Source: Pseudomonas folii (GTDB lineage: Bacteria; Pseudomonadota; Gammaproteobacteria; Pseudomonadales; Pseudomonadaceae). Taken from it: a stretch of DNA of 35,450 nucleotides. A program made the position numbers and the translations under genes. The DNA lies in NCBI RefSeq assembly GCF_014357575.1, contig NZ_JACONW010000052.1, positions 1 to 35,450 of the forward strand. Direction: 5' to 3'. Below are positions 16,974 through 24,434 of the stretch, piece after piece (positions within the stretch are counted from its first letter, which is position 1; every line of letters starts with the position of its first letter). The notes beneath the pieces were generated by a model that did no database searches, was not told the DNA's origin, and saw nothing but the letters and a program-made list of their open reading frames with translations.

Positions 16974-19537
16974 AACGCTCTCTGCTGAGTCTTGTGATCG
17001 CCGGTGCAAGCCTGCTGCCAGCTTTAAGCTACGCCGAAGCCCTGCCGCTGCCGTTGACCGGCCCGGCCTATCAAGCGGCAAACGAAGCCTACAGCGCTTA
17101 CGAGCGCAAGGATTACGATCTGGCGATTGCCAAAGCCCGCGAGGCTTTGCGTCAGCGTGCAGACGTGACCCGCTTGAATCGGCTGATCGAACTGGCGCAG
17201 CGCGATAAGGAGGCGCGTGATAACCCTCGTCGTTATCCGCAGGCGAAGCCCGCTCCGGGGTTCAGCGTTGCCGCTCAGGCATTCAAAGCCTACGACCGCG
17301 ACGACTTCGGTCTCGCCGCTCAGTCCGCCCGTAAAGCTATCGCCGTGGCCCCCAAGCGCATGGATTACCGGCTGCTGCTGATCGAGTCCTTGCAACGCCA
17401 GCAGCAATTGGTCGAAGCCGATCAGGCGACCACCGAAGCGCTGCGGGTATTCCCGGATGACGACGCGCTGCTGATGCGCCGCGAAGCGATCCGCCGCCAG
17501 ATTGCCGCACCGCTGGCCATCGCCGGTTATCGCGCGCTGGAACAGAACAACCTGCCGCTGGCAGTGGACCAGGCCCGCAGGGCTGTCGGCTGGGCGCCGG
17601 AAATCAGTGCAAATCAGCAACTGCTGGTCAGCGCCCTCCTCGCCTCCAAAGACTATCCTGCCGCCGAAAAAGCCGCCACCGCCGCGCTTGCTCAGGACGA
17701 CGGGGAGATTGCGCCCTGGGTGCTGCGTAGCTACGCACTGGATCGCCAAGGCAAAACTCAAGCCGCACAGGCCGACCTGAATCAGGCGCTGGCCATCGAC
17801 GGCCTGCTGGATTCCGAAGAGCGCGAGATTCGCTTCTTCGCAGCCGATCTGGCCCTGGCCAACGGCAACCCGCAACAAGCGCTCGATCAATTGCAGCAAC
17901 TGAAGCCAGACGAAAGCGGCGAAGTTGCCCGTCGTCGTGCCGCTGCGCAAGTCGTTGCACGCCAACAAAGCAATGGCCTCAAAACTGCAGTTCGCTTCCC
18001 TGCGCCCGCACTGAACTGCCAGGAAAGCGCCTTCGGTCTGATCTGCGATATCTGGCCGGGTAACCAGCGCGATGCCGGGACTGACACCGCCGTGCAGGCG
18101 TATGCCGCACTGGCGCGCAAGGACGCCGCTTCAGCAGCCACCCTCGCCCAGGAAGCGATTCGTCGCGCACCGCAAAATCCGGCTTATCGCAGCCTTCTGG
18201 TCAGCGCGCTGACCGAACAGAAGCGTCTCCCGGAAGCCATCGACGCCGCGAGTGAAGGCATTGCCGCTAATGGCGACGATGCACGTTTGCTGGCTCAACG
18301 CGGTCGTCTGCGCCAACAGACCGGGGATGACTCCGGAGCACGCAAAGACTTCACCCAGGCCTTGGCACTGGGCAGCCTGCCCACGTATGAAGAAGCCAGC
18401 CTTTACGCTGCATTGGGCCAACGCAAGACCGCACGCGAACGTTTGCAGCAATCTCGCGATGCCGGTGAGCTGGAAGGCATGAGCAACCTCCAGGTTGCTT
18501 ATCTGTCGGTACAGGCCGGTGACGACGACGCCGCGCATGAATCATTCCGCAAGGCTGACGCCGAAGCCCCGCTGCCGCCAACGGCTACCCAGGATGCGGC
18601 TTACAACGCCATGCGCGTCAATGACGACGAGCAGGCGGTGGGCTACTTCAAGCGTGTGATCGATGCACAGAATGCCGGTGAACTGGACATGCCTGCGCAA
18701 CAGTTGTTCGATACCCGTCGCGCAGTCGCCGATGTCTCGCGCACCTGGGGCCTGATCAGCACCACCAGTTATCGCGGTAACAGCTCCAGCAGTGGCTTGA
18801 GTTCTGCGCCGAGCACCGGCAGCAATGGCAACGGTGGAAGTGGCGGCAGCAGCAACGACAGCCTGCAAAACAGTACCGAACTGTCGTGGCGTCCGCTGGG
18901 TTATCGCAACGCACGCTTCGTCGAGCTTTACGGCCGGATCACCGACACGCTGTGGGCCAAGAACAGCGACTCCGATACTGGTATGGATGCACTGCAAGGC
19001 GCGTTGGGCGTCAGGGTCAAACCGTTCTCTTCGCTGAACGTGATGGCGGCTGCAGAGCGAACTTTTCCACTCGGCTCGTCCAATATCGACGGCGACTGGT
19101 TGCTGCGTCTGGGCTACGGCTCCAGCATCGGCACCGATCTGCGGGTCGATACGCCTAGCTGGTGGACTTCGCAACTGTTCGCTGAAGCCGGACACTACGT
19201 CAACGACTCGCGCAACTACTTCAACAGCGAATGGCAAGGCGGTCGCAGCTACGCCATCGGTGGTACCGGCTCGCGCTGGGTCACCTTTCCGCATGTGGTG
19301 GCGGCTTACGATTACGACTCGAAAATGAACAGCGAAACCGGCTCCGATGGCCGCGCAGATTACTCTTCAGGCCACGCGGCAGGCGTTGGTGTGGGTAACA
19401 ACGTGCGCTACTGGTTCCGTGAAGACGCGTACAACGCGCCACGCTCTTATGTGGATTTTTCTCTGCAATATCGAGTGAAAGTGTCTGGCGATGACCGCGC
19501 CAAAGGCGTGTTTGCCCGACTGACTTACTCTTACTGA
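16970..19537 (+). CDS. nfrA: NfrA-like TPR/outer-membrane barrel exporter
   Basis: Related to NfrA, the phage N4 adsorption protein A, and built like the TPR-plus-barrel exporters BcsC and PgaA. It has 855 residues. Signal peptide MKRSLLSLVIAGASLLPALSYAEA; alpha-helical TPR-like repeats from about 30 to 595 (A.EA...P.....R..L...L repeated); a Ser/Gly-rich low-complexity linker at about 603-635 (18776-18870); then a C-terminal domain rich in Gly, Tyr and Trp resembling the NfrA C-terminal family, ending VFARLTYSY as outer-membrane barrels do. It probably carries the polymer through the periplasm and outer membrane. It overlaps nfrB by 4 bases, so the two are translationally coupled. As in E. 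coli, it is a candidate phage receptor. Confidence 0.93.
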   Translation: MKRSLLSLVIAGASLLPALSYAEALPLPLTGPAYQAANEAYSAYERKDYDLAIAKAREALRQRADVTRLNRLIELAQRDKEARDNPRRYPQAKPAPGFSVAAQAFKAYDRDDFGLAAQSARKAIAVAPKRMDYRLLLIESLQRQQQLVEADQATTEALRVFPDDDALLMRREAIRRQIAAPLAIAGYRALEQNNLPLAVDQARRAVGWAPEISANQQLLVSALLASKDYPAAEKAATAALAQDDGEIAPWVLRSYALDRQGKTQAAQADLNQALAIDGLLDSEEREIRFFAADLALANGNPQQALDQLQQLKPDESGEVARRRAAAQVVARQQSNGLKTAVRFPAPALNCQESAFGLICDIWPGNQRDAGTDTAVQAYAALARKDAASAATLAQEAIRRAPQNPAYRSLLVSALTEQKRLPEAIDAASEGIAANGDDARLLAQRGRLRQQTGDDSGARKDFTQALALGSLPTYEEASLYAALGQRKTARERLQQSRDAGELEGMSNLQVAYLSVQAGDDDAAHESFRKADAEAPLPPTATQDAAYNAMRVNDDEQAVGYFKRVIDAQNAGELDMPAQQLFDTRRAVADVSRTWGLISTTSYRGNSSSSGLSSAPSTGSNGNGGSGGSSNDSLQNSTELSWRPLGYRNARFVELYGRITDTLWAKNSDSDTGMDALQGALGVRVKPFSSLNVMAAAERTFPLGSSNIDGDWLLRLGYGSSIGTDLRVDTPSWWTSQLFAEAGHYVNDSRNYFNSEWQGGRSYAIGGTGSRWVTFPHVVAAYDYDSKMNSETGSDGRADYSSGHAAGVGVGNNVRYWFREDAYNAPRSYVDFSLQYRVKVSGDDRAKGVFARLTYSY

Positions 19538-19545
19538 GGACTGAT

Positions 19546-20199
19546 ATGTACCCTCGAATCTGCATGTGGCTGGGCTTGAGCCTGGCCGCCACGACGGCCC
19601 ACGCCGCGTCCGAAATCGCTCAGCTGTACGAATCCAAATTACCGGAGGGCTCGGCCTGGGTTCGGGTGGTCAATCCAACCGACACCACGATGCAGGTCCG
19701 TATTGATCAGGGCACCAGCTTCAATCTGTCTGCCCAGTCAGCACTGGCCAGCCCGTTTCAAGTGGTCGATGGCCGTCAGCCTTTGCGTCTGACGGTGAAT
19801 GGCCGCGAGATAAAAGACCTCAAGGCTCAGGCCAATGCTTTTGTCACGCTGATTCTCGACAGCAACCCTGCGGCCGCACCGCGCGTGGTGATTGATCCGC
19901 CGGTGCGTGGCAAGGATTTGCGCGCCGAGCTGAACATTTACAACCTGAGCAATGGCTGTGACAAGGCCGACATCAAACTCGCCAACGGCTCGACGGTATT
20001 CAGCCAGCTGCCGCAGAAAGGTCAAGCACAGCGCACCATCAATCCGGTGCAGGCGACCTTGATTGCCAGCTGTGGTCAGAGCGCCAGCCTGCCATTCAAA
20101 CTTGAACCGTTCAAAGCCGGTGATCGCTACAGCCTGTTCCTGATCGGCTCTGGTCAGACCCCGCGCCTGGTGGGCCTCGTCGATCAGACTGCGCCATGA
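19546..20199 (+). CDS. AlgF-like periplasmic polysaccharide O-acetylation protein
   Basis: Resembles AlgF, a periplasmic protein needed for alginate O-acetylation in Pseudomonas, and has the same length (217 residues). Signal peptide MYPRICMWLGLSLAATTAHA; then IAQLYESKLPEGSAWVRVVN, like the LY...PP.GSAFVRV.N start of mature AlgF; later LRAELNIYNLSNG and KLANGSTVF match its YNLS and K.ADG elements. Two cysteines, in SNGCDKAD and LIASCGQSA, could form a disulfide. GAGG precedes the ATG at good spacing, 8 bases after nfrA. The stop overlaps the AlgJ-like gene by 4 bases. Identification is by motif and neighbourhood, not by search. Confidence 0.8.
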   Translation: MYPRICMWLGLSLAATTAHAASEIAQLYESKLPEGSAWVRVVNPTDTTMQVRIDQGTSFNLSAQSALASPFQVVDGRQPLRLTVNGREIKDLKAQANAFVTLILDSNPAAAPRVVIDPPVRGKDLRAELNIYNLSNGCDKADIKLANGSTVFSQLPQKGQAQRTINPVQATLIASCGQSASLPFKLEPFKAGDRYSLFLIGSGQTPRLVGLVDQTAP

Positions 20200-21200
20200 T
20201 CAAGGTTATGAAAACAGCACTCATGATGAACCCCCGCCCCTCTCGCCGTCTGCCGCTATCGGCCATGCTCGCCGCGATGCTGTTGGGCTTTTCCAGCCAG
20301 CCAGCACAGGCAGCCTCGGCAGTGATCACCGGTAAGGACGGCTGGTTGTTCCCGGCCTGGGAAAGCCTGACCAAGGTCGACAACGCCGGTACCACTCGCA
20401 GCATCGCTTTGATCAAGGACCTGCAACAGCAACTGGAGCGCAACAAGATCGCTCTCGTTGTTCTGGTAGTGCCGATGAAAGCGCCGTTCTATGCGCAACG
20501 CCTGCCGGCTGATCAGCCTCTGAGCCCGGCCGTTGCTCAGCGCTACGATCAGTTGCAAGGCGCCATGAGTAAAGCAGGCCTGACCACGCTGAATATCAAG
20601 CCGATTCTGCAACAGACCGAACAAGGTGATCAGACCGCCTTCTACCGGGCCGACTATCACTGGACCGCCTGGAGTGCCGAAAACACCGCTGATGCAACCG
20701 CCCGGCTGATCAATCAGCGCTATAAGCTGCAAGGCGAGCCCGGTGGCGGCGCAGTGCTGGGTGAATGGTTCGACAAACGCGCCTTTGGTGACCTGGCGAG
20801 TAACTTCCTGCCAGCCATCAAACGCAAAGCCATTGGCCGCGACATCTACACCGTGCGGCATCAGGTGGAAAAAGACCTGCTGATCGACGATGCCCCAGCG
20901 CCCGTACACGTTATCGGCAACAGCTTTGTGCAGCCTTATCTGGGCTTCACTCAGAAGCTGTCCAACGCGCTGGATCGTCCTGTCACTTTGACCTGGAACC
21001 CCGGTGATGTCGGGCCGTGGGCCACCCTGCTGCAATATCTGCAATCACCGGATTTTGCCCAGCAAAAACCTCAAGTCATCGTCTGGCAATTCAACGAAGG
21101 GCAATTCCATCAAGGCCCTGATGCATCTGCCAACTGGAACGCTAAGGGCGTTGTGTCGCTGAGCCAGTGGCATCAGCGCATCAAGCAGGCGCTCCCTTGA
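20196..21200 (+). CDS. AlgJ/AlgX-like SGNH polysaccharide O-acetyltransferase
   Basis: Periplasmic SGNH-hydrolase-fold acetyltransferase related to AlgJ, AlgX and WssF/WssI, expected to move acetyl groups onto the exported polymer. It has 334 residues. A long basic n-region and a signal peptide or anchor (residues about 18-45) are followed by GKDGWLF near 49, the family's entry motif. Catalytic candidates are D153 and H155 in DYHWTAW and S243 in VIGNSFVQPY, matching the D-x-H...S arrangement of the family. The first Met overlaps the AlgF-like stop (ATGA); Met5 and Met9 are alternatives. No membrane-bound O-acyltransferase (AlgI type) is in the operon, so the acetyl donor must come from elsewhere or this enzyme works differently. 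Confidence 0.85.
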   Translation: MIKVMKTALMMNPRPSRRLPLSAMLAAMLLGFSSQPAQAASAVITGKDGWLFPAWESLTKVDNAGTTRSIALIKDLQQQLERNKIALVVLVVPMKAPFYAQRLPADQPLSPAVAQRYDQLQGAMSKAGLTTLNIKPILQQTEQGDQTAFYRADYHWTAWSAENTADATARLINQRYKLQGEPGGGAVLGEWFDKRAFGDLASNFLPAIKRKAIGRDIYTVRHQVEKDLLIDDAPAPVHVIGNSFVQPYLGFTQKLSNALDRPVTLTWNPGDVGPWATLLQYLQSPDFAQQKPQVIVWQFNEGQFHQGPDASANWNAKGVVSLSQWHQRIKQALP

Positions 21201-22060
21201 GGATTTTGGGTAGACCCCTGAACCGTGCGACTCTGACCGCTCTGCTGCTTGCAGCCATGATAGGGACAGGGATCGCCATGTTGATTACCAATGCAGTAAA
21301 ACCAGTGAAACCCGGCATCGTCGGGATGGTCTGGCAACCGGACAATGCCACGGTAGGCATCAAAGGCGACTGGCACAAACTCGGTGCCCGGGAACTGCTG
21401 GTGCAGTGGACGGTGGTGGATGACCAGGCGTTTATTCCCGGTACTGGCCTGCCTGCCGTACCGGTGATGCCGGACTGGACACGGATCGGAAAAGAGCCTT
21501 GGGCCAAAGACGTCATCGTCGGTCTGGCCGGGTATTTCAGCGAAAATCGCTCGCGGGACAACGTCGAGCAATTGGCAAAACTGTCCGAGAGCATCGCCAG
21601 GTTGTCTTTGCCGTTGCATGTCACAGGTTACTACTTCCCGGCCGAAGTCGATCCGAGCTGGACCAAGGCGAAAGACTTGCCCGCATTGCTGGCCAAGTTG
21701 CCGCGACCACTCTGGATCAGCGTCTACGACGGTGCCAATATCGGCCCCGCAGCTACCGCTGACTGGCTCAAGCAGTGGTTGCCCGATGACATTGGTGTGT
21801 TCTTTCAGGACGGCGTCGGGGTCTATGCCCGTACCGCTCCGGTGGCTCGCACTTATGCCGACGCCATGCGCGATCGACTGGGCAAGGATCGCGTCAGAAT
21901 CATCGCTGAAGCCTTCAGACCGCAATACGGCGGCGGTTTCCGCTCCGCCACCGCAGAAGAACTCAAACCACAGTTGGAAGCGTATGACGGCTACCCGCTG
22001 TACCTGTTCGACGGCCCGCACTACGTAACACCGGAATTGGTGAAACAGCTGTTGAAGTGA
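21197..22060 (+). CDS. Membrane-anchored DUF4434-like putative glycoside hydrolase
   Basis: About 287 residues: an N-terminal hydrophobic anchor (TLTALLLAAMIGTGIAMLITNA) and a periplasmic domain that looks like a TIM-barrel glycosidase of the DUF4434 type. Supporting pieces are VGMVWQPDN, ARELLVQWTVVDDQ, VIVGLAGYFSEN, LPLHVTGYYFPAEVDPSW, GVFFQDGVGVYA and IIAEAFRPQYGGGF. These suggest beta-strands ending in acidic and aromatic residues. As last gene of the operon it may cut or trim the exopolysaccharide, as BcsZ, AlgL or PgaB do in other systems. The start is uncertain: TTG 21197 overlaps the previous stop, and GTG 21167 is an in-frame alternative. Family assignment is moderate; activity is inferred. 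Confidence 0.65.
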   Translation: MRILGRPLNRATLTALLLAAMIGTGIAMLITNAVKPVKPGIVGMVWQPDNATVGIKGDWHKLGARELLVQWTVVDDQAFIPGTGLPAVPVMPDWTRIGKEPWAKDVIVGLAGYFSENRSRDNVEQLAKLSESIARLSLPLHVTGYYFPAEVDPSWTKAKDLPALLAKLPRPLWISVYDGANIGPAATADWLKQWLPDDIGVFFQDGVGVYARTAPVARTYADAMRDRLGKDRVRIIAEAFRPQYGGGFRSATAEELKPQLEAYDGYPLYLFDGPHYVTPELVKQLLK

Positions 22061-22090
22061 GGCTGGCGGGTGCATAACCGTCACTTGAGC

Positions 22091-22985
22091 CAGACGCAGA
22101 ACCCGGTAGGACCGAATTTATTCGGGAGGACGGTGTTTCAGGCGACAAACGGGCTGTGGATGTAACGCTCTCCTCGCGAATGAATTCGCTCCTACCAGTG
22201 ACCTGGGCAATACGCAGAACCCGGTAGGACCGAATTCATTCGGGAGGGCGGTGTTCAGGCGACACTCAGGTTGCGGATGTACCGGCCTCCTCGCGAATGA
22301 ATTCGCTCCTACCAGTGACCCGGCAATACGCAGAACCCGGTAGGACCGAATTTATTCGGGAGGCGGTGTTTCAGGCGACACTCAGGTTGCGGATGTACCG
22401 CCCTCCTCGCGAATAAATTCGCTCCTACCAGTGACCTGGGCAATACGCAGAAACCGGTAGGACCGAATTCATTCGGGAGGGCGGTGTTTCAAGCGACACT
22501 AAGGTTGCGGATGTACCGGCCTCCTCGCGAATGAATTCGCTCCTACCAGTGACCTGGACAATACGCAGAACCCGGTAGGACCGAATTCATTCGGGAGGGC
22601 GGTGTTTCAGGCACACTCAGGTGGAGGATGTACCGGCCTTCTCGCGTATGAATTCGCTCCTACCAATGACCTGGCAATACGCAGAATCCTGTGGGGCCGA
22701 ATTCATTCGGGAGGGCGGTGTTTCAGGCAACACACGGGCTGTGGATGTAACGGCCTTCTCGCGAATGAATTCGCTCCTACCAATGACCTGGTAATACGCA
22801 GAACCCGGTAGGACCGAATTCATTCGGGAGGACGGTGTTTCAGGCGACAAACGGGCTGTGGATGTAACGGCCTTCTCGCGAATGAATTCGCTCCTACCGG
22901 TAACCCAAGCAAAACGCAAAATCGGTAGGACCGAATTTATTCGGGAGGCGGTGTTTCAGGCGAAAGACAAGCCGGAATGCAGCCC
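22091..22985. repeat. Tandem array of paired REP palindromes (BIME-like)
   Basis: A unit of 116-118 bp is repeated about seven and a half times. GGTAGGACCGAATT or a close variant starts at 22105, 22223, 22339, 22456, 22574, 22690, 22807 and 22924. Each unit pairs this element with an inverted partner, TCGCGAATGAATTCGCTCC plus TACC, seven in all. The spacers are also conserved (CAATACGCAGAACC; GGTGTTTCAGGCGACA). Copies differ by few bases, and some central sites read TTTATTC instead of TTCATTC on both arms, suggesting compensating change. It lies at the 3' end of the exopolysaccharide operon, where strong hairpins could stabilise or end transcripts. No coding gene is convincing here. Confidence 0.9.
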
Positions 22986-22990
22986 AACCG

Positions 22991-23002
22991 CTCCCATGGG
23001 AG
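22991..23002. other. 12-bp perfect palindrome downstream of the oprD-like gene
   Basis: CTCCCATGGGAG lies 29 bases beyond the stop of the OprD-type gene (minus strand). It can form only a short hairpin and no T-run follows on either strand, so it is a weak candidate for a transcript end signal. Confidence 0.25.
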
Positions 23003-23031
23003 AACTGCAGTCCAATCTGATATTTGTATCG

Positions 23032-24285
23032 TTACAAAATCGACAACGGGTAGTTGATGATCAAGCGGTTTTCATCGAACTCGTTGTTGCTGAAGTCACG
23101 ACGCATGGTGGAGTTGCGCCATTTCACGTTGAGCTTTTTCAGCACACCGCTCTGGATGGTGTAGGCCAGTTCGGTTTCCCGCGCCCATTCCTTGCCATCG
23201 TTGGTGGCCGACGTTCTGACGTTGTCACCACTGATGTAGCGGTTCATTAGGGTCAGGCCCGGGACGCCCAGCCCGGCGAAGTCATAATCGTGACGCAGTT
23301 GCCAGGAGCGCTCTTCGGCATTGTCGAAGCTGGCGTTATAGCTGTCGTTGGCCAGGGTGCCGCCGCTGGTGCCGTTAACCCGCATCCACGTGTCGCCACT
23401 GACTTTCTGCAGCCCCACATAGAACACATGAGCGCCATACTTGGCCGAGAACAGCCCCGAGTACGTCTTGTTATCGAGATTACCCGCCAGTTCCCGACCG
23501 TCCTCCCCGCCCTTGAAGAAGCCCAGATTCGCACCCAGCGTCCAGTCACCCAAAGGCTGGCTGTGAACCAGTTGCAGATACTGCTGGTTATAAACGTCTT
23601 TGAGTTCCGCGCCCCATAAACCGACCATGGTGCGGTTCTGGTTGAACTTGTATTCGCCGCCGACAAAGTTGAACCGGTCAGACACGCCGCCACCGAAGTT
23701 CATGTCTTCCATGCTGGCATCGTTACGCGGGCTATTGCCCTGGAACTGTCCGCCATAAAGGGTCAGGCCGTCGATTTCATTGGAGGTAATCTGCGCGCCC
23801 TGAAAGGTCTGCGGCAGCGAGCGACCGTCATCGGAACGCAGGATCGGCAATACCGGCATCCACTCCCCCACCTTCAACTCGGTTTTGGAAATACGCGCCT
23901 TCCCCGCCACCGCCAACCGACCGAAATCATCCGCCGGACGTCCGTCACTGTGGCGTGGCAGCAACGCCGTGCCGTAAGTACCGCCACCGCCGTCCAGCTT
24001 GACCGACCAAAGGCCCAGCACATCAACACCAAAACCCACCACGCCTTGGGTGAAGCCGGACTTCGCATCCAGAATGAAACTCTGGGTCCACTCCTCCGCC
24101 TTGCTCTGCGGGTTGGAAGGGTCGACAAAATTGCGATTGATATAGAAATTGCGCAGGCCCAGATTGACCTTGGCGTCGTCGACGAAACCGGCAGCCGTTG
24201 CCGCCCCCGGCGCAATCAGCGAAAGGCCCAGTGCGGTGGTGCTGAAGCCAAGAACGCTTGCTGCAAGGGTATTTAATTTAGCCAT
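23032..24285 (-). CDS. OprD-family outer-membrane porin
   Basis: Substrate-specific outer-membrane channel of the OprD family, which takes up amino acids or carboxylic acids in Pseudomonas. It has 417 residues from the chosen start (MAKLNTLAASVLG). An upstream in-frame extension to 24324 is possible, but GGGGAT stands 9 bases before this ATG. After the signal peptide (ending ATAAGFVDDA) the typical family pieces appear: LGLRNFYINRNF, EWTQSFILDAKSGFTQG, VGFGVDVLGLWSVKLDGG, ISKTELKVGEWMP, LRSDDGRSLPQTFQG and SNEIDGLTLYGGQF. The C-terminus is DENRLIINYPLSIL. It is last in an operon with a TRAP transporter, so porin and transporter probably share an organic-acid substrate. Confidence 0.95.
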   Translation of the reverse strand: MAKLNTLAASVLGFSTTALGLSLIAPGAATAAGFVDDAKVNLGLRNFYINRNFVDPSNPQSKAEEWTQSFILDAKSGFTQGVVGFGVDVLGLWSVKLDGGGGTYGTALLPRHSDGRPADDFGRLAVAGKARISKTELKVGEWMPVLPILRSDDGRSLPQTFQGAQITSNEIDGLTLYGGQFQGNSPRNDASMEDMNFGGGVSDRFNFVGGEYKFNQNRTMVGLWGAELKDVYNQQYLQLVHSQPLGDWTLGANLGFFKGGEDGRELAGNLDNKTYSGLFSAKYGAHVFYVGLQKVSGDTWMRVNGTSGGTLANDSYNASFDNAEERSWQLRHDYDFAGLGVPGLTLMNRYISGDNVRTSATNDGKEWARETELAYTIQSGVLKKLNVKWRNSTMRRDFSNNEFDENRLIINYPLSIL

Positions 24286-24370
24286 TTTTGTTATCCCCAC
24301 TTTCATTTGGACGTGCACAGCCATGCGCGCCCTTGATAGGCCCGCATGACCGATGGAAAGTTATCTGCTG

Positions 24371-24395
24371 GCCGTCACGGGTGTTTCGTGACGGC
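24371..24395 (-). other. Strong hairpin between dctP and the oprD-like gene
   Basis: GCCGTCACG (24371-24379) and CGTGACGGC (24387-24395) form a perfect 9-bp stem with a 7-base loop, in the 149-base gap between dctP and the porin gene. No T-run follows on the minus strand, so it looks less like a terminator than an RNA-stability or partial-termination element separating dctP from the porin. Confidence 0.45.
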
Positions 24396-24434
24396 ACTAT
24401 TTCCTGAAGCTATTCCTGACGCAAGCCGTGGAGT

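Noticed and set aside
22602..22919. ORFs inside the REP array on both strands, coding RSEFIREKAV-type peptides
   Set aside because: This peptide is a known by-product of translating Pseudomonas REP elements. There are no ribosome sites or conserved proteins.
22091..22985. Possible CRISPR array
   Set aside because: The spacers are conserved as well as the repeats, the repeats are paired inverted REP palindromes, and no cas genes are nearby.
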